A stretch of DNA of 64,000 bases from Leuconostoc lactis (GCF_007954625.1 NZ_CP042420.1:1438501-1502500), one strand, 5' to 3'. Counted from the stretch's first letter, positions 1-9,271 are shown. Translations and numbers: made by a program. Notes: generated from the sequence alone by a model not told the origin.

Positions 1-552
1 AGCGATTTAAGAGGACTTTTGGATCAATATCAATTAATTCAATGTCATCGCCTGTTTCAACCAAGCATCTGGCACTGTTTCTTGCACATCAACACCTGTG
101 ATTTGTGCCACCAGGTCATGGAGACTTTCGATGTGCTGGACATTGATAGTTGTATAGACACTGATACCCGATGTCAAAATTTCTTCAATATCTTGATAAC
201 GTTTCTTGTTCCAAGACGCGGCATTAGTATGTGCCAATTCATCTACTAAAACGACATCTGGTTGCCGCTTGATAACTGCAGGCACATTGAGTTCCCCAAC
301 AAGCGTCGGTTGGCTAACATTGGGGTGTTCAGGGATTTGCTCAAACCCTGCCATGAGATCAGCAGTGGCCACGCGACCATGCGATTCAACGTGCCCAATG
401 ACCACATCATCCCCGGCAGTCAACCGCGTATGGGCCTCCTCCAGCATTCGGTAGGTTTTCCCAACGCCTGCAGCATAGCCAAGAAATATTTTTAAACGAC
501 CGCGTCGTTGCGCCACAATGTCTTGTAGCCATGCCTCAGAGCTTTTAACCAT
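1..552 (-). pseudogene. kdpD: KdpD sensor N-terminal domain, frameshifted, runs off the window
   Basis: This is the start of the KdpD potassium sensor kinase. The readable N-terminus has the KdpD Walker A (GYAAGVGKT, residues 25-33) and a Walker B-like LVDELAHTNA near residue 105, typical of the cytoplasmic KdpD/USP-adjacent domain. A GAGGAAATT site precedes the ATG at 552. The first frame stops at 34 after about 172 residues, but from about position 66 the next frame continues as DDIELIDIDPK, the conserved continuation of KdpD. Adding one base between 66 and 67 restores the VPDR-LVE reading. I therefore call a one-base deletion rather than a natural short protein. The membrane and histidine kinase parts lie outside the window. 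It is the last visible gene of kdpFABCD. A sequencing error cannot be excluded. Confidence 0.8.
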
Positions 553-564
553 AATTTCCTCAAT

Positions 565-1113
565 TTACTTGGTTTGCGCGACCAGCTGCTGGAGCGCAAT
601 GTTCAAAGTGACAACGTTCACTGCCGGTTCCCCAAACCAATTGGCAAAAACGCTCGTTGTTTGGGCTGTAATCAACTGATTGACGGTCGCTAACGATAAA
701 TGGTTGGCATGGGCAACGCGTTGCCGTTGGTAATTGGCCCCGGCCAGACTAATATAAGGATCCGTGCCGCCAGCTGAGCCAGTCACCAAATCAACTGGCA
801 CCGCTTGCTGGTTATACGGATCAAGTTGATGCCACCAAGTGACACGTTTGGCGACGGCCTGTTTTTCGGCCGCGCTGACGGCGCTAAGATTGGACACAAC
901 GGTCGGACGTCCGATGAATAATGTCGGATTGGTCGTGGCTTGGCCAATAAGTGCTGAACCCACAAGCTGATTGCTTTTCATGATCAAACGCCCTTGCGCT
1001 TGGATTGGAAACAAAATTTGTACCAACATGGTACTCACCCCAGTGTAAATCACAGCACAAACACTCAGTATCAGGAGCAAGCGACCCGCTTGCCTGCATA
1101 TTACCTTAAACAT
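565..1113 (-). CDS. kdpC: K+-transporting ATPase subunit C (KdpC)
   Basis: KdpC is the small single-span subunit that stabilises the KdpFABC potassium pump and assists its ATP use. The 182-residue protein has one N-terminal membrane segment (about residues 10-35, LLLILSVCAVIYTGVSTM), the family motif with GSALIGQ, and the PYISLAGANYQ-R-A segment conserved in KdpC. Length is normal (180-195). It sits 8 bases after kdpB and 12 bases before kdpD, so it belongs to the same transcript. It is intact itself, but its partner KdpB is frameshifted, so it may have no complex to join. Confidence 0.93.
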   Translation of the reverse strand: MFKVICRQAGRLLLILSVCAVIYTGVSTMLVQILFPIQAQGRLIMKSNQLVGSALIGQATTNPTLFIGRPTVVSNLSAVSAAEKQAVAKRVTWWHQLDPYNQQAVPVDLVTGSAGGTDPYISLAGANYQRQRVAHANHLSLATVNQLITAQTTSVFANWFGEPAVNVVTLNIALQQLVAQTK

Positions 1114-1121
1114 ATTTTACC

Positions 1122-3136
1122 TCACTTCACGCCAATAATCGTTAAGATCATGTCGAATATTTTGATGACAACAAACGGAAAGAAAATACCACCCAACCCA
1201 TATACCAGCAGATTCTGGCGCAATAACTGATCAGCGCCTAATTCACGATAGCGAACACCCCGCAAGGCAACCGGAATTAAGCCAATAATGATTAAAGCAT
1301 TGTAGAGTAGTGCGGCTAAAATTGCTGTTTTAGGACTGGTTAAGTGCATAAAATTAAGTACCGCCAATTGTGGATAGAGCCCAACAAATAAGGCCGGTAA
1401 AATTGCAAAATATTTGGCGAGATCATTCGTGATACTAAAAGTTGTCAAAGCACCACGTGTCATCAACAGTTGCTTACCCACTGCCACAATTTTAATCAGT
1501 TTAGTTGGACTAGAATCTAAATCAATCATATTCCCCGCCTCTTTGGCAGCAACTGTCCCTGTGTTCATCGCCACCGCAACATCGGCTTGCGCTAAGGCCG
1601 GGGCATCGTTGGTGCCATCCCCAGTCATGGCAACTAAATGCCCGGCTTGTTGATACTTTTTAATCACAGCTAATTTGGACTCAGGTACGGCTTGGGCAAT
1701 ATAGTCGTCTACGCCAGCCTCGGCGGCAATAGCAGCCGCTGTTAACGGATTATCACCGGTAATCATAACCGATTTAATGCCCATCTTGCGTAAGGCTTTA
1801 AACTGCTCTCGCACGCCTGGCTTGACAATATCTTTGAGGTCAATCACGCCTAAGACAGTGGTATTTTTAGTCACAATCAAGGGTGTCCCACCATTTTTGG
1901 CGATTGCTTCTGCGCAAGCGGTCGCCTCAGCTGGCCAACTCGCCCCTAATGACACGATGTAGTGCTGCACTGAATCAACCGCACCCTTGCGATAATGGTC
2001 TGTCTGAATATCGACCCCGCTCATTCGGGTTGCTGCTGAAAACGGGACAAATACGGGGTTGATCATTTGATTCTCGTCGGTCGTAATCTGGTACGTCTCC
2101 CGTGCTAAATTGACTACACTGCGCCCTTCTGGTGTCTCGTCCGCCATTGATGCGAGCCACGCAGATTCGGCCAAGTCATGCTCAGAAACGCCCTGAATGG
2201 GTTTAAAAGTCACTGCTTGACGATTCCCTAAGGTAATCGTGCCGGTTTTATCCAATAGTAAGATACCCACATCCCCAGCTGCTTCAATGGCGCGACCACT
2301 TTTAGCTAACACATTTTCTTGATTTAAACGACTCATTCCAGAAATACCAATGGCCGACAACAAGGCACCAATTGTAGTGGGTGCCAGACACACCAACAAG
2401 GCCGCTAGATTAGTAATCGTAATCGTTTGGATAGCTGCTTTGTCATTAGCAAACTGACTAAAAGGTAATAAGGTTGCCACGACAATCAGAAAGATAATCG
2501 TCAATGTCACCAATAAAATCTGCAGCGCAATTTCGTTAGGCGTTTTCTGACGCTTAGCCCCTCAATCATGTGAATCATTTGGTCCAGGAAACTTTCGCCA
2601 GCCCGAGCTGTAATCTTAATCTGTAAGTTATCCGATAAAACAATTGTCCCACCAGTGACTGAACTCCGATTTCCACCAGCTTCACGAATTACCGGTGACG
2701 ATTCGCCGGTAATGGCACTTTCATCCACCGCAGCAGTACCTAAAATGACTTCCCCATCCATCGGAATCACTTCACCAGCCACCACCTGGACAATATCACC
2801 AGGTTGTAGCGCATCAGAAGTTACATCAACTGCCTGCCCATTTTTCTCAAGCCGATGTGCCAGCACGGCATGGCGGGACTTCTTCAGACTTTCAGCTTGC
2901 GCACGACCACGCCCTTCTGCCACAGCATCCGCATAATTGGCAAACAACACCGTCACCCATAAAATGAGCGTAATCGCCACGTCATAACCCAATGACTGAT
3001 AGTTCGTCCCCGTAACGGCGTTCACCCCATCAATAACGGTTAACAAAATCGCGCCAACATAGACAACAAACATGACTGGATTGTTGATTTGAACTTGTGG
3101 TGCTAACTTTTTCACCGCTAGAAAAATATTTTCCAT
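1122..3136 (-). pseudogene. kdpB: K+-transporting ATPase subunit B (KdpB), frameshifted
   Basis: KdpB is the P-type ATPase subunit that powers high-affinity potassium uptake. The first frame (start 3136, AAGGAG upstream) covers the N-terminal membrane segments and the actuator domain with ITGESSPV, then runs to MIHMIEG and stops at 2507 after out-of-frame residues. The rest continues in the next frame: [12 protein letters not shown], the phosphorylation site [10 protein letters not shown], and [23 protein letters not shown]. Together they give the expected 670-680 residues. The break falls in a run of four C (plus strand 2558-2561); a fifth C would restore the frame. This is either a true null mutation or a homopolymer error. 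No slippery heptamer typical of programmed frameshifting is evident. Confidence 0.88.
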
Positions 3137-3146
3137 CAGATTCTCC

Positions 3147-4808
3147 TTACCTTGCCGTTAGAAAATCGGCAATTGGCCCTAAAATAAGGGCTGGCACAAA
3201 ATTCAATGCCCCAATCAATAAAATGATCACTAACAATAACACGGCAAAGAGGCCAGTATCTGTCCGCAAAGTGCCACTTGAAATTGCCATTTGCTTTTTC
3301 TTGGCCAAATTGGCCCCTAGGTACACCATCGCCAGCAGCGGGACAAAACGGGTGCAGCCCATTAACACCGTGCCAACCACGTTGACCATCAGCCGATTGC
3401 CATTGAACCCACCAAACGACGAGCCATTATTATTACCCATTGATGAAAACCCATACAAAATTTCTGAGAAACCATGCGCCCCAGTATTCGTCAAGCTTGA
3501 TCGGATACCTGGCCAACTCACGGCAATTCCCGTGCTAACCAAAGTTAACACCGGCGGCAATAAAATGGCTAACGCAACCATTTTCATATCATAGGCCGCA
3601 ATTTTTTTGCTTAAATATTCTGGTGTGCGCCCGACCATTAAACCACTGATAAACACGGTGAGTAGCACAAAGCTTAACATGCCATATAAACCAGAACCAA
3701 CACCGCCAAATACAATTTCACCGAGTTGCATGAGTAACATGGGAATCAGCCCGCCTAACGGGGTAAAACTATCCAATGACGCGTTTACTGACCCATTAGA
3801 AACGGCGGTCGATAAGGTATTCCATAATGCTGACAACCCGATACCGTTGACAACATTTTTCCCTTCCAATGCCGTTGATCCGGCCACACCCGCAACGTGC
3901 TGGCCAAGATGTAACTCAGCCAACGTAGTGCCAATAACTGCCAACACTAAGAGGCCAAGCATCACAGCATAGATCACCATCGCCTGTCGACGGCCGACCA
4001 TTTGACCAAACATGACAACCATGGCAGCGGGTAAGAGAACAATCGCCACACTCTCAAATAAGTTACTCAATCCTGTGGGATTATGAAATAATGCAGCTGC
4101 ATTGGCACCAAAGAAGCCACCACCGTTACTCCCTAACAATGAAATCGCAAATTGGCTGGAAGCTGGGCCGGATGGCAATAAGATGCCTTGCACGACATGA
4201 TTGGGTGCAAAAGTCTGCACGGCACCTTGACTCACCATCAGTAACGTTAAGACCATGCTCAGTGGCACCAGAACATATAAGGTAAATCGGGTGATATCAA
4301 CCCAAAAATTACCAACTGTTTGGCTTTCCTTGCGTGAAAAACCGCGGATAACAGCCAGTAATGCAGCCACACCAACGGCCGCTGAGGCAAAATTTTGCGT
4401 GGTCAACACGGCAAACTGTGAAAAATAGGACATGGCGGTTTCCCCACTATAAGCCTGCCAATCTGTATTGGTCACAAAACTCATGGCCGTGTTCAAAGCC
4501 AAATCCCAAGGGACGTTATGGACATGATTTGGGTTAAACGGTAGCCATTGTTGGGTCATTAACACGCCCATCACAACGAACAAGCCCATGAGACTGAACA
4601 CCACAATCGCCAGCACAAATTGACGACCCGACATTTCAGCGGGTGTGTCTTGGTAGCCGAGGAAACGATAAATGCGTTTTTCAACTGGTTTTAAAACCGC
4701 GCTCAACCACACCTTTTTCCCCGCCATCACCGCAGCAATATAGCGTCCGATGGGGATGGAAAGCCCCACAATAAGGCCAATGATCACCACATCTCGCCAC
4801 CAAATCAT
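3147..4808 (-). CDS. kdpA: K+-transporting ATPase subunit A (KdpA)
   Basis: KdpA is the potassium-binding channel-like subunit of KdpFABC, in the cytoplasmic membrane. The 553-residue protein has about ten hydrophobic spans and selectivity-loop-like segments NTDWQAYSGET, GSNGGGFFGANAA, and NNNGSSFGGFNGN, all KdpA hallmarks. I chose the ATG at 4808 (MIWWRD) because it overlaps the kdpF stop as ATGA; a GTG at 4823 is possible but less likely. Length is typical. The gene is intact, ahead of the broken kdpB. Confidence 0.93.
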   Translation of the reverse strand: MIWWRDVVIIGLIVGLSIPIGRYIAAVMAGKKVWLSAVLKPVEKRIYRFLGYQDTPAEMSGRQFVLAIVVFSLMGLFVVMGVLMTQQWLPFNPNHVHNVPWDLALNTAMSFVTNTDWQAYSGETAMSYFSQFAVLTTQNFASAAVGVAALLAVIRGFSRKESQTVGNFWVDITRFTLYVLVPLSMVLTLLMVSQGAVQTFAPNHVVQGILLPSGPASSQFAISLLGSNGGGFFGANAAALFHNPTGLSNLFESVAIVLLPAAMVVMFGQMVGRRQAMVIYAVMLGLLVLAVIGTTLAELHLGQHVAGVAGSTALEGKNVVNGIGLSALWNTLSTAVSNGSVNASLDSFTPLGGLIPMLLMQLGEIVFGGVGSGLYGMLSFVLLTVFISGLMVGRTPEYLSKKIAAYDMKMVALAILLPPVLTLVSTGIAVSWPGIRSSLTNTGAHGFSEILYGFSSMGNNNGSSFGGFNGNRLMVNVVGTVLMGCTRFVPLLAMVYLGANLAKKKQMAISSGTLRTDTGLFAVLLLVIILLIGALNFVPALILGPIADFLTAR

Positions 4809-4891
4809 GATTGATCCCCCCACATTAAAATGTAAAATAAATAAACAACCAAGCCAACAACGACCAGCCCGCCTAAAAACGTCAACAGCAT
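4805..4891 (-). CDS. kdpF: KdpF small membrane subunit, 28 residues
   Basis: This tiny gene encodes one hydrophobic helix (starts MLLTFLGG, ends MWGDQS). KdpF stabilises KdpFABC in the membrane and is about 29 residues in E. coli. Its position directly before kdpA, the ATGA overlap with the kdpA start, and a very strong AAAGGAGG site nine bases before the ATG at 4891 support it. Similarity at this length is only general (single span, size, position), so the name rests mostly on context. Confidence 0.8.
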   Translation of the reverse strand: MLLTFLGGLVVVGLVVYLFYILMWGDQS

Positions 4892-4924
4892 GGCGAAGTG
4901 CCTCCTTTTTTTGATAACGCTATC

Positions 4925-4954
4925 TTAACAACTGTGATGTTAAAACGGTGTTAA
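4925..4954. promoter_or_regulatory. Repeated TGTTAA elements upstream of kdpF
   Basis: Upstream of the kdp operon the plus strand holds TGTTAA at 4938-4943 and 4949-4954 (11 bp apart, one helical turn) and the inverted copy TTAACA at 4925-4930. A promoter should lie in this interval, but I find no good -35/-10 pair. Direct repeats on one face of the helix suit an activator such as KdpE. The assignment is inference. Confidence 0.4.
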
Positions 4955-4987
4955 CAATAAAAAAGGGAGGTTATCACAAATTGAATA

Positions 4988-5023
4988 GAAAAAAGCTATT
5001 GCAACAAGGCGGCAATAGCTTTT
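4988..5023 (-). terminator. Rho-independent terminator after cfa
   Basis: The stem arms are GCTATTGC and GCAATAGC with a short loop, followed on the minus strand by TTTTTT. It lies just downstream of the cfa stop (5026) and separates it from kdp. A-runs on both sides could let it work in both directions, but only the minus-strand gene needs it. Confidence 0.8.
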
Positions 5024-5025
5024 TC

Positions 5026-6227
5026 CTACTTCACACCGTGTGCCACATCGGCATGATACATATAGGCGCGTGTCATTGGCAAATTCATCCCTGATGGGCC
5101 TTTTGTTAACAAATATTGAACAACATCAATGTTCCCTGACTCAAATGAGGCGGCGCAGGCTTGCAAATACAAATCCCACATACGGTAGAAACGTTTCCCA
5201 TATTGCGCAACGACTGCTGCTCGCACGTCATGGAAATTCTGTGTCCAAATTTCAAGCGTCTTTTGATAGTGACGGCGGAGTGACTCCAAATCGTTCACTT
5301 GTAGGGCCGTCTGCATAATATACGTCAAATTTTCAGCAAGGTTTGGAATATAACCACCTGGGAAAATATATTTGTTAAGCCATTCATCCACACCAGCACC
5401 TTCATGTTGGCCAGTAATACCGTGAATTAACGCTGTCCCGTTTGGCACCAGACGATCACTCACTTGGGTAAAGTATGCGCCAAGATTTTCCTTGCCGACA
5501 TGTTCAAACATCCCCACCGAAGTGACATGGTCATAGGTCTTTTCAATTTCTCGATAATCCTTTAAATAGACAGATACTTGATGAGTTAAGCCTTCTGCCG
5601 CAATCTTTTCCGTAACAAAATTATATTGTTGTTGGCTCAATGTTACTCCTGTTGCTTTCAAGCCATATGCTTTAGCGGCAGTGACAATCAAAGTGCCCCA
5701 ACCACAACCGATATCCAGTAACGTTTCACCTGGTTGGGCATGCAACTTATCTAAAATATGATAAACTTTATGCCACTGCGCCTGTTCCAACGTGTCATCT
5801 TCACTAGAAAAGTAAGCACAAGAATACGTCAACGTTAGATCAAGCCACATTGCATAAAAATCATTGCCAATATCGTAATGGCTTTGCTTTGCACATCGAC
5901 TTTACTCATTTTTTCTGAGTGTGAGCGCTTAGGCAAAAATTTTTTAAATTTCGCGTGGTTTAAAAAGCTATCCTTAGCTTGATAAACAGCCATAATCAAT
6001 TGCTGCAAATCACCTTGTATCTCAATAATGCCGTCCATATATGCTTCACCAAAGGTGAGTGATGCATGTGCCATAATGTCCCTAACTGAGATCATTTCAT
6101 GGATTATAATTTTAGCTATTGGGTTCCCCTCCCCATAGCGTACGCATTCACCATCCCAAAATTCAACGTCAATCGGCGCATTAAAGCTCGCTTTGAAAAT
6201 TTGCTTATAAATGGTTTTATCTCACAT
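5026..6227 (-). pseudogene. cfa: Cyclopropane fatty acid synthase, doubly broken
   Basis: Cfa transfers a methylene from S-adenosylmethionine to unsaturated membrane phospholipids, aiding acid and stress tolerance. The C-terminal part (5026-5850) has the SAM motif [22 protein letters not shown], and PGGYIPNL; the N-terminal part has LTFGEAYMDG-IEIQGDL. Reconstructed length is about 398 residues, as expected. Two lesions are visible. The ATG at 6227-6225, seven bases after AAAGGGG, is followed at once by TGA, then by in-frame DKTIYKQIF. Second, the 5-bp unit GCTTT is duplicated (5881-5890), shifting the frame exactly before [14 protein letters not shown]. The catalytic half could still be translated from an internal start, but lacks the N-terminal domain. 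Confidence 0.88.
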
Positions 6228-6328
6228 ACTATCCCCTTTGCTTGATACCCTGTGTTTAGGAAACAACGATTCAAAAGTCAAACAAACATAACAAGTGTTT
6301 ATCTGTGGCTGACTTATTTATTGCTGAC

Positions 6329-6356
6329 AAAAAAGGGACGTCTTCACGCCCCTTTT
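6329..6356 (-). terminator. Terminator after the pectate lyase gene
   Basis: The arms AAAAGGGACGT and ACGCCCCTTTT (one G-U pair) enclose a short loop, with a T-run on the minus strand. It lies 12 bases downstream of the stop at 6368. The remaining 6228-6328 stretch should hold the cfa promoter; I see no convincing hexamers there. Confidence 0.75.
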
Positions 6357-6367
6357 GCCATTATGCC

Positions 6368-7651
6368 CTACTTTAAAACATTTGCCCCAGCTTGGTTCAT
6401 CACCGTTACTTGTACTTGATTTGTTAGCGTTACATTGGCTGGTGTCGTTGGTGCCCAAGTCAGTGGCGCTGTATGACTCAGTTTTGATGCACTGACAGCC
6501 GACCCGTTAAATTGCGTCCCAACATCTGCTAACTGTGTCCCCTTAAGCTTGCTAATAATGTCTGACGCTGACGCATTAGCAATATTCATGACATTGTTTT
6601 GGGCAGCAATTTGTGCGTTCTTACCCAAGCCCCACGCGTACTTAAACTTGTAAGTGCTGGTCCCATCATTTTGATACAGATTGTTCACGACTTGGACTTC
6701 GCCATAGCGCACACGTGGCGTTCGTTGAACGGTATTTTCAAACAAATTATGGGTGACCGTTACATGAAGTTTACCAGCATCTGTTTTTTTGGTATCACTG
6801 TTGCCAATCAACATGGTTTTATCATGGTTGCGGTAAATGTTGTCTGAGACCGTAATATTGTCAGCCCCATTAGTTAAATCAGTGTCACCATCATGATGTT
6901 GGTATTCACGACCAAAATACGTCCCATTTTGCGCATCTAGATGGGTGCCGTCATCAAAGGTATTGTGGTCTAACCAAACATTACGCGCACCTTGCACTGA
7001 AATGGCATCATATTGTGAATTCCAGTTACCCGTGTCTTCATCCGTTGGATCCCATTGGGGGAAATCATCATATGGTGTTTCAAAATAAAGATTACGCACA
7101 ATCACATTGTCCTGTTGAATCACCAAATTACCACCAATGAGTTGCGCACCAGGTTCCCCAATAATCGTCGTATTTGCCGGTACTTTCACGACAACTTGTG
7201 CGGCTTGGTTTTGTTGTGCCTTTACTCGATCGGCTTCCTGCACACCACTGACTTTTTTCTTACCCCAAGTACTTGGCGCGTAAGCAGCTAAATAGCTGTT
7301 AAAGTTATAACCGGTGCCTTTAGCATAATCAGTTGCAGTGAGGGTCTGACCTTGGGCATTGACGTTCATGTCAATTTTACCCGACACATAAATGATCTTT
7401 GGTGTGGCATTATGCTCACCGCCCAACGCTTTTAACAAAGACGCACGGTCAGTAACCGTGTAGGTATGTGCTGCCGTGGCTTGACTGCCGCCAGTTGTAC
7501 TACCCCCAAATCCGCCAACTGTGCTGGCTGTTTGCACTGCGTAGCCAGACATGTCAGCGTGGACCTGACGAAGACCAGTTGTTACCGATAAGGCCAGCAT
7601 CCCCGTCATAACTGTTGCTGAAAACAACTTAGCGCGCTCGGTTTTTGCCAT
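6368..7651 (-). CDS. pel: Secreted pectate lyase, family PL1
   Basis: Pectate lyase cleaves polygalacturonate by beta-elimination outside the cell. The 427-residue protein starts at ATG 7651 (AGGAGA upstream) with a signal peptide (residues 1-32: KR-rich start, hydrophobic core, cleavage after QVHA). The parallel beta-helix motifs of PL1 follow: VWLDHNTFDDG with calcium-site-type residues, the DGDTDLTNGADNITVS segment, and RTPRVRYGEVQVVNNLY with the catalytic-type arginine. A C-terminal tail of about 30 residues lacks LPXTG or other anchor, so it is probably released. It is monocistronic, with its own terminator. Pectate lyases are uncommon in lactic acid bacteria and suggest life on plants. 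Confidence 0.88.
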   Translation of the reverse strand: MAKTERAKLFSATVMTGMLALSVTTGLRQVHADMSGYAVQTASTVGGFGGSTTGGSQATAAHTYTVTDRASLLKALGGEHNATPKIIYVSGKIDMNVNAQGQTLTATDYAKGTGYNFNSYLAAYAPSTWGKKKVSGVQEADRVKAQQNQAAQVVVKVPANTTIIGEPGAQLIGGNLVIQQDNVIVRNLYFETPYDDFPQWDPTDEDTGNWNSQYDAISVQGARNVWLDHNTFDDGTHLDAQNGTYFGREYQHHDGDTDLTNGADNITVSDNIYRNHDKTMLIGNSDTKKTDAGKLHVTVTHNLFENTVQRTPRVRYGEVQVVNNLYQNDGTSTYKFKYAWGLGKNAQIAAQNNVMNIANASASDIISKLKGTQLADVGTQFNGSAVSASKLSHTAPLTWAPTTPANVTLTNQVQVTVMNQAGANVLK

Positions 7652-7783
7652 AATTTTTCTCCTGTTTCGTTTACCTGAGCAAAAAATTCTAAACGTAATA
7701 CTTTTGACACACCAACATTGTACGATAAAAATTAACCCCATGCACGGTATTTTTAACCATGACACACAATCTTTATATTCTTT

Positions 7784-7815
7784 ACAAAAAAAGATCATCA
7801 AATCATGATGATCTT
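7784..7815 (-). terminator. Terminator after the NADH oxidase gene
   Basis: The arms AAGATCATC and GATGATCTT are followed on the minus strand by TTTTTTT. It lies 28 bases downstream of the stop at 7843 and upstream of the pectate lyase promoter region (7652-7783). Confidence 0.8.
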
Positions 7816-7842
7816 GGTCGTTTTGCCGTCTATTAACAATGG

Positions 7843-9204
7843 TTAGGCGTTTGCTTCTTCTTGCGCTACCTTTGCCATAGCTGCTTGTGCTAAGAGATTC
7901 AAGTAATTGAATGGGCGATCGAACCATGGTTGGAAAAGCATATCCACAAAGGCCAGATCAGCCAACGTCATCCGATTTTGAATGGCAATTGAGGCGGCAT
8001 TAGCTGATTGAGAAATGTCATATTTACTCTGGAGCTGCACACCTAGAATCCGCTTTGTTTGACGTTCCCAAGTGATGGTCATCAATACCGGTTCAGTTGA
8101 TGACATAAACTCTGGTCGGAAATTATCAGTCATTGTCAAACTATCAGCGTCGATGCCAGATGCTTTAGCGTGCGCCTCTGTCAGACCAGAAGAAGCCATG
8201 TTCAAATCATAAAGCTTAAGCCCTGATGTTGCCTGAGTGCCCATATATTTTAGCGTTGGTTCCACCAGGTTATAGCCAATGAGTGTTCCTTGACGCACGG
8301 CATTCGTGGCCAAAGGAATATAGTCATGGTCTCCTGTTGGATTATAGTGCACTGCCACTGAATCACCGGCAGCAAAAACATCAGGGTGACTAGTTTGCAT
8401 ATAATCATTGACGATTAAAGCGCCATTTGGCAACATATCCAATTGTCCAGTAAATAATTGTGTGTTCGGCCGGAAGCCAACAGACATAATGACTAAGTCA
8501 GCTGGATAGTCACCTTGATCCGTTTTCACAATGACAGCATCCGGCGTATTCTCAAAACTTTGTACAAGTTGACCGGTTGCGACCGTCACACCATGTGATT
8601 CAAACAAATCTGCTACATTTTGTGTAAATTCAGCATCAAAATAACGATTCAAAACCGTGGGTTGATTATCAATTAAGGTTACTTCCCGTCCCTTCACATT
8701 GAAGGCTTCAACAAGTTCTGTCCCAATATAACCACCCCCAACAACGACAACACGTTGAATCTTTGGATCGTTGGCATAATCAAGCAACGCTTTAGCATGT
8801 GTGTAATTTTTTGACAACACAATGCGCTCATCTTCAATACCTGGAATTGGTGGTACCACTGGCCATGAGCCGGTCGTGGCGACTAATTTATCGTACGCCA
8901 CAGTGGACACTGCGTCAGTCGTTAAATCTTTGACAGTGATTGTTTTATTTTTTGTATCCACATGCGTCACTTCATGTTTCATGTGAATATTAGCACCTAA
9001 ATCACTTAAAATTTCTGGGGATGAGTAAAAGAGGTCGTCAATATTTTTAACTTCACCCTGCACTGATAAAGCAATGCCGCATGATAAGAAAGACACATTA
9101 TCATTCTTCTCATAAACATCGATTTCAGCTTCTGGATGATGACTTTTGATTGATTTGATTGCGGCTGTTCCTGCGTGGGTTGAGCCAATAATAACAATTT
9201 TCAT
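7843..9204 (-). CDS. nox: NADH oxidase / peroxidase family flavoprotein
   Basis: This 453-residue FAD enzyme of the NADH oxidase / NADH peroxidase / CoA-disulfide reductase family reoxidises NADH with oxygen (probably to water) or peroxide. It has the FAD fold start IVIIGSTHAGTA with His10, the redox-active Cys42 in SFLSCG, the NAD-binding VVVVGGGYIGTE, the second FAD motif DVFAAGDS, and the C-terminal dimer domain. His10 and Cys42 match the positions used in enterococcal Nox/Npr. It is transcribed divergently from an Flp-type regulator, with a palindrome between them, so it is probably oxygen- or redox-controlled. Sequence alone does not separate oxidase from peroxidase. Confidence 0.88.
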   Translation of the reverse strand: MKIVIIGSTHAGTAAIKSIKSHHPEAEIDVYEKNDNVSFLSCGIALSVQGEVKNIDDLFYSSPEILSDLGANIHMKHEVTHVDTKNKTITVKDLTTDAVSTVAYDKLVATTGSWPVVPPIPGIEDERIVLSKNYTHAKALLDYANDPKIQRVVVVGGGYIGTELVEAFNVKGREVTLIDNQPTVLNRYFDAEFTQNVADLFESHGVTVATGQLVQSFENTPDAVIVKTDQGDYPADLVIMSVGFRPNTQLFTGQLDMLPNGALIVNDYMQTSHPDVFAAGDSVAVHYNPTGDHDYIPLATNAVRQGTLIGYNLVEPTLKYMGTQATSGLKLYDLNMASSGLTEAHAKASGIDADSLTMTDNFRPEFMSSTEPVLMTITWERQTKRILGVQLQSKYDISQSANAASIAIQNRMTLADLAFVDMLFQPWFDRPFNYLNLLAQAAMAKVAQEEANA

Positions 9205-9217
9205 GTGTAGCCTCCAT

Positions 9218-9234
9218 AAGAACTTTCCGTTCTT
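9218..9234 (-). repeat. Small inverted repeat before the nox ribosome site
   Basis: AAGAAC and GTTCTT are separated by five bases. On the nox transcript this 6-bp hairpin ends only a few bases before the GGAGG ribosome site. It may protect the 5' end or be an operator; no direct evidence for either. Confidence 0.4.
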
Positions 9235-9271
9235 GATAGTTTTATTGTATAATCAAATTACTTCAAAATAA

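Noticed and set aside
2507..2600. Programmed ribosomal frameshift in kdpB
   Set aside because: No canonical slippery heptamer or downstream stem at the break, and kdpB is not known to use one; a simple indel in C4 explains it.
3097..4285. Long open frames on the plus strand opposite kdpA/kdpB
   Set aside because: They mirror well-conserved genes on the minus strand, lack ribosome sites and show no family resemblance.
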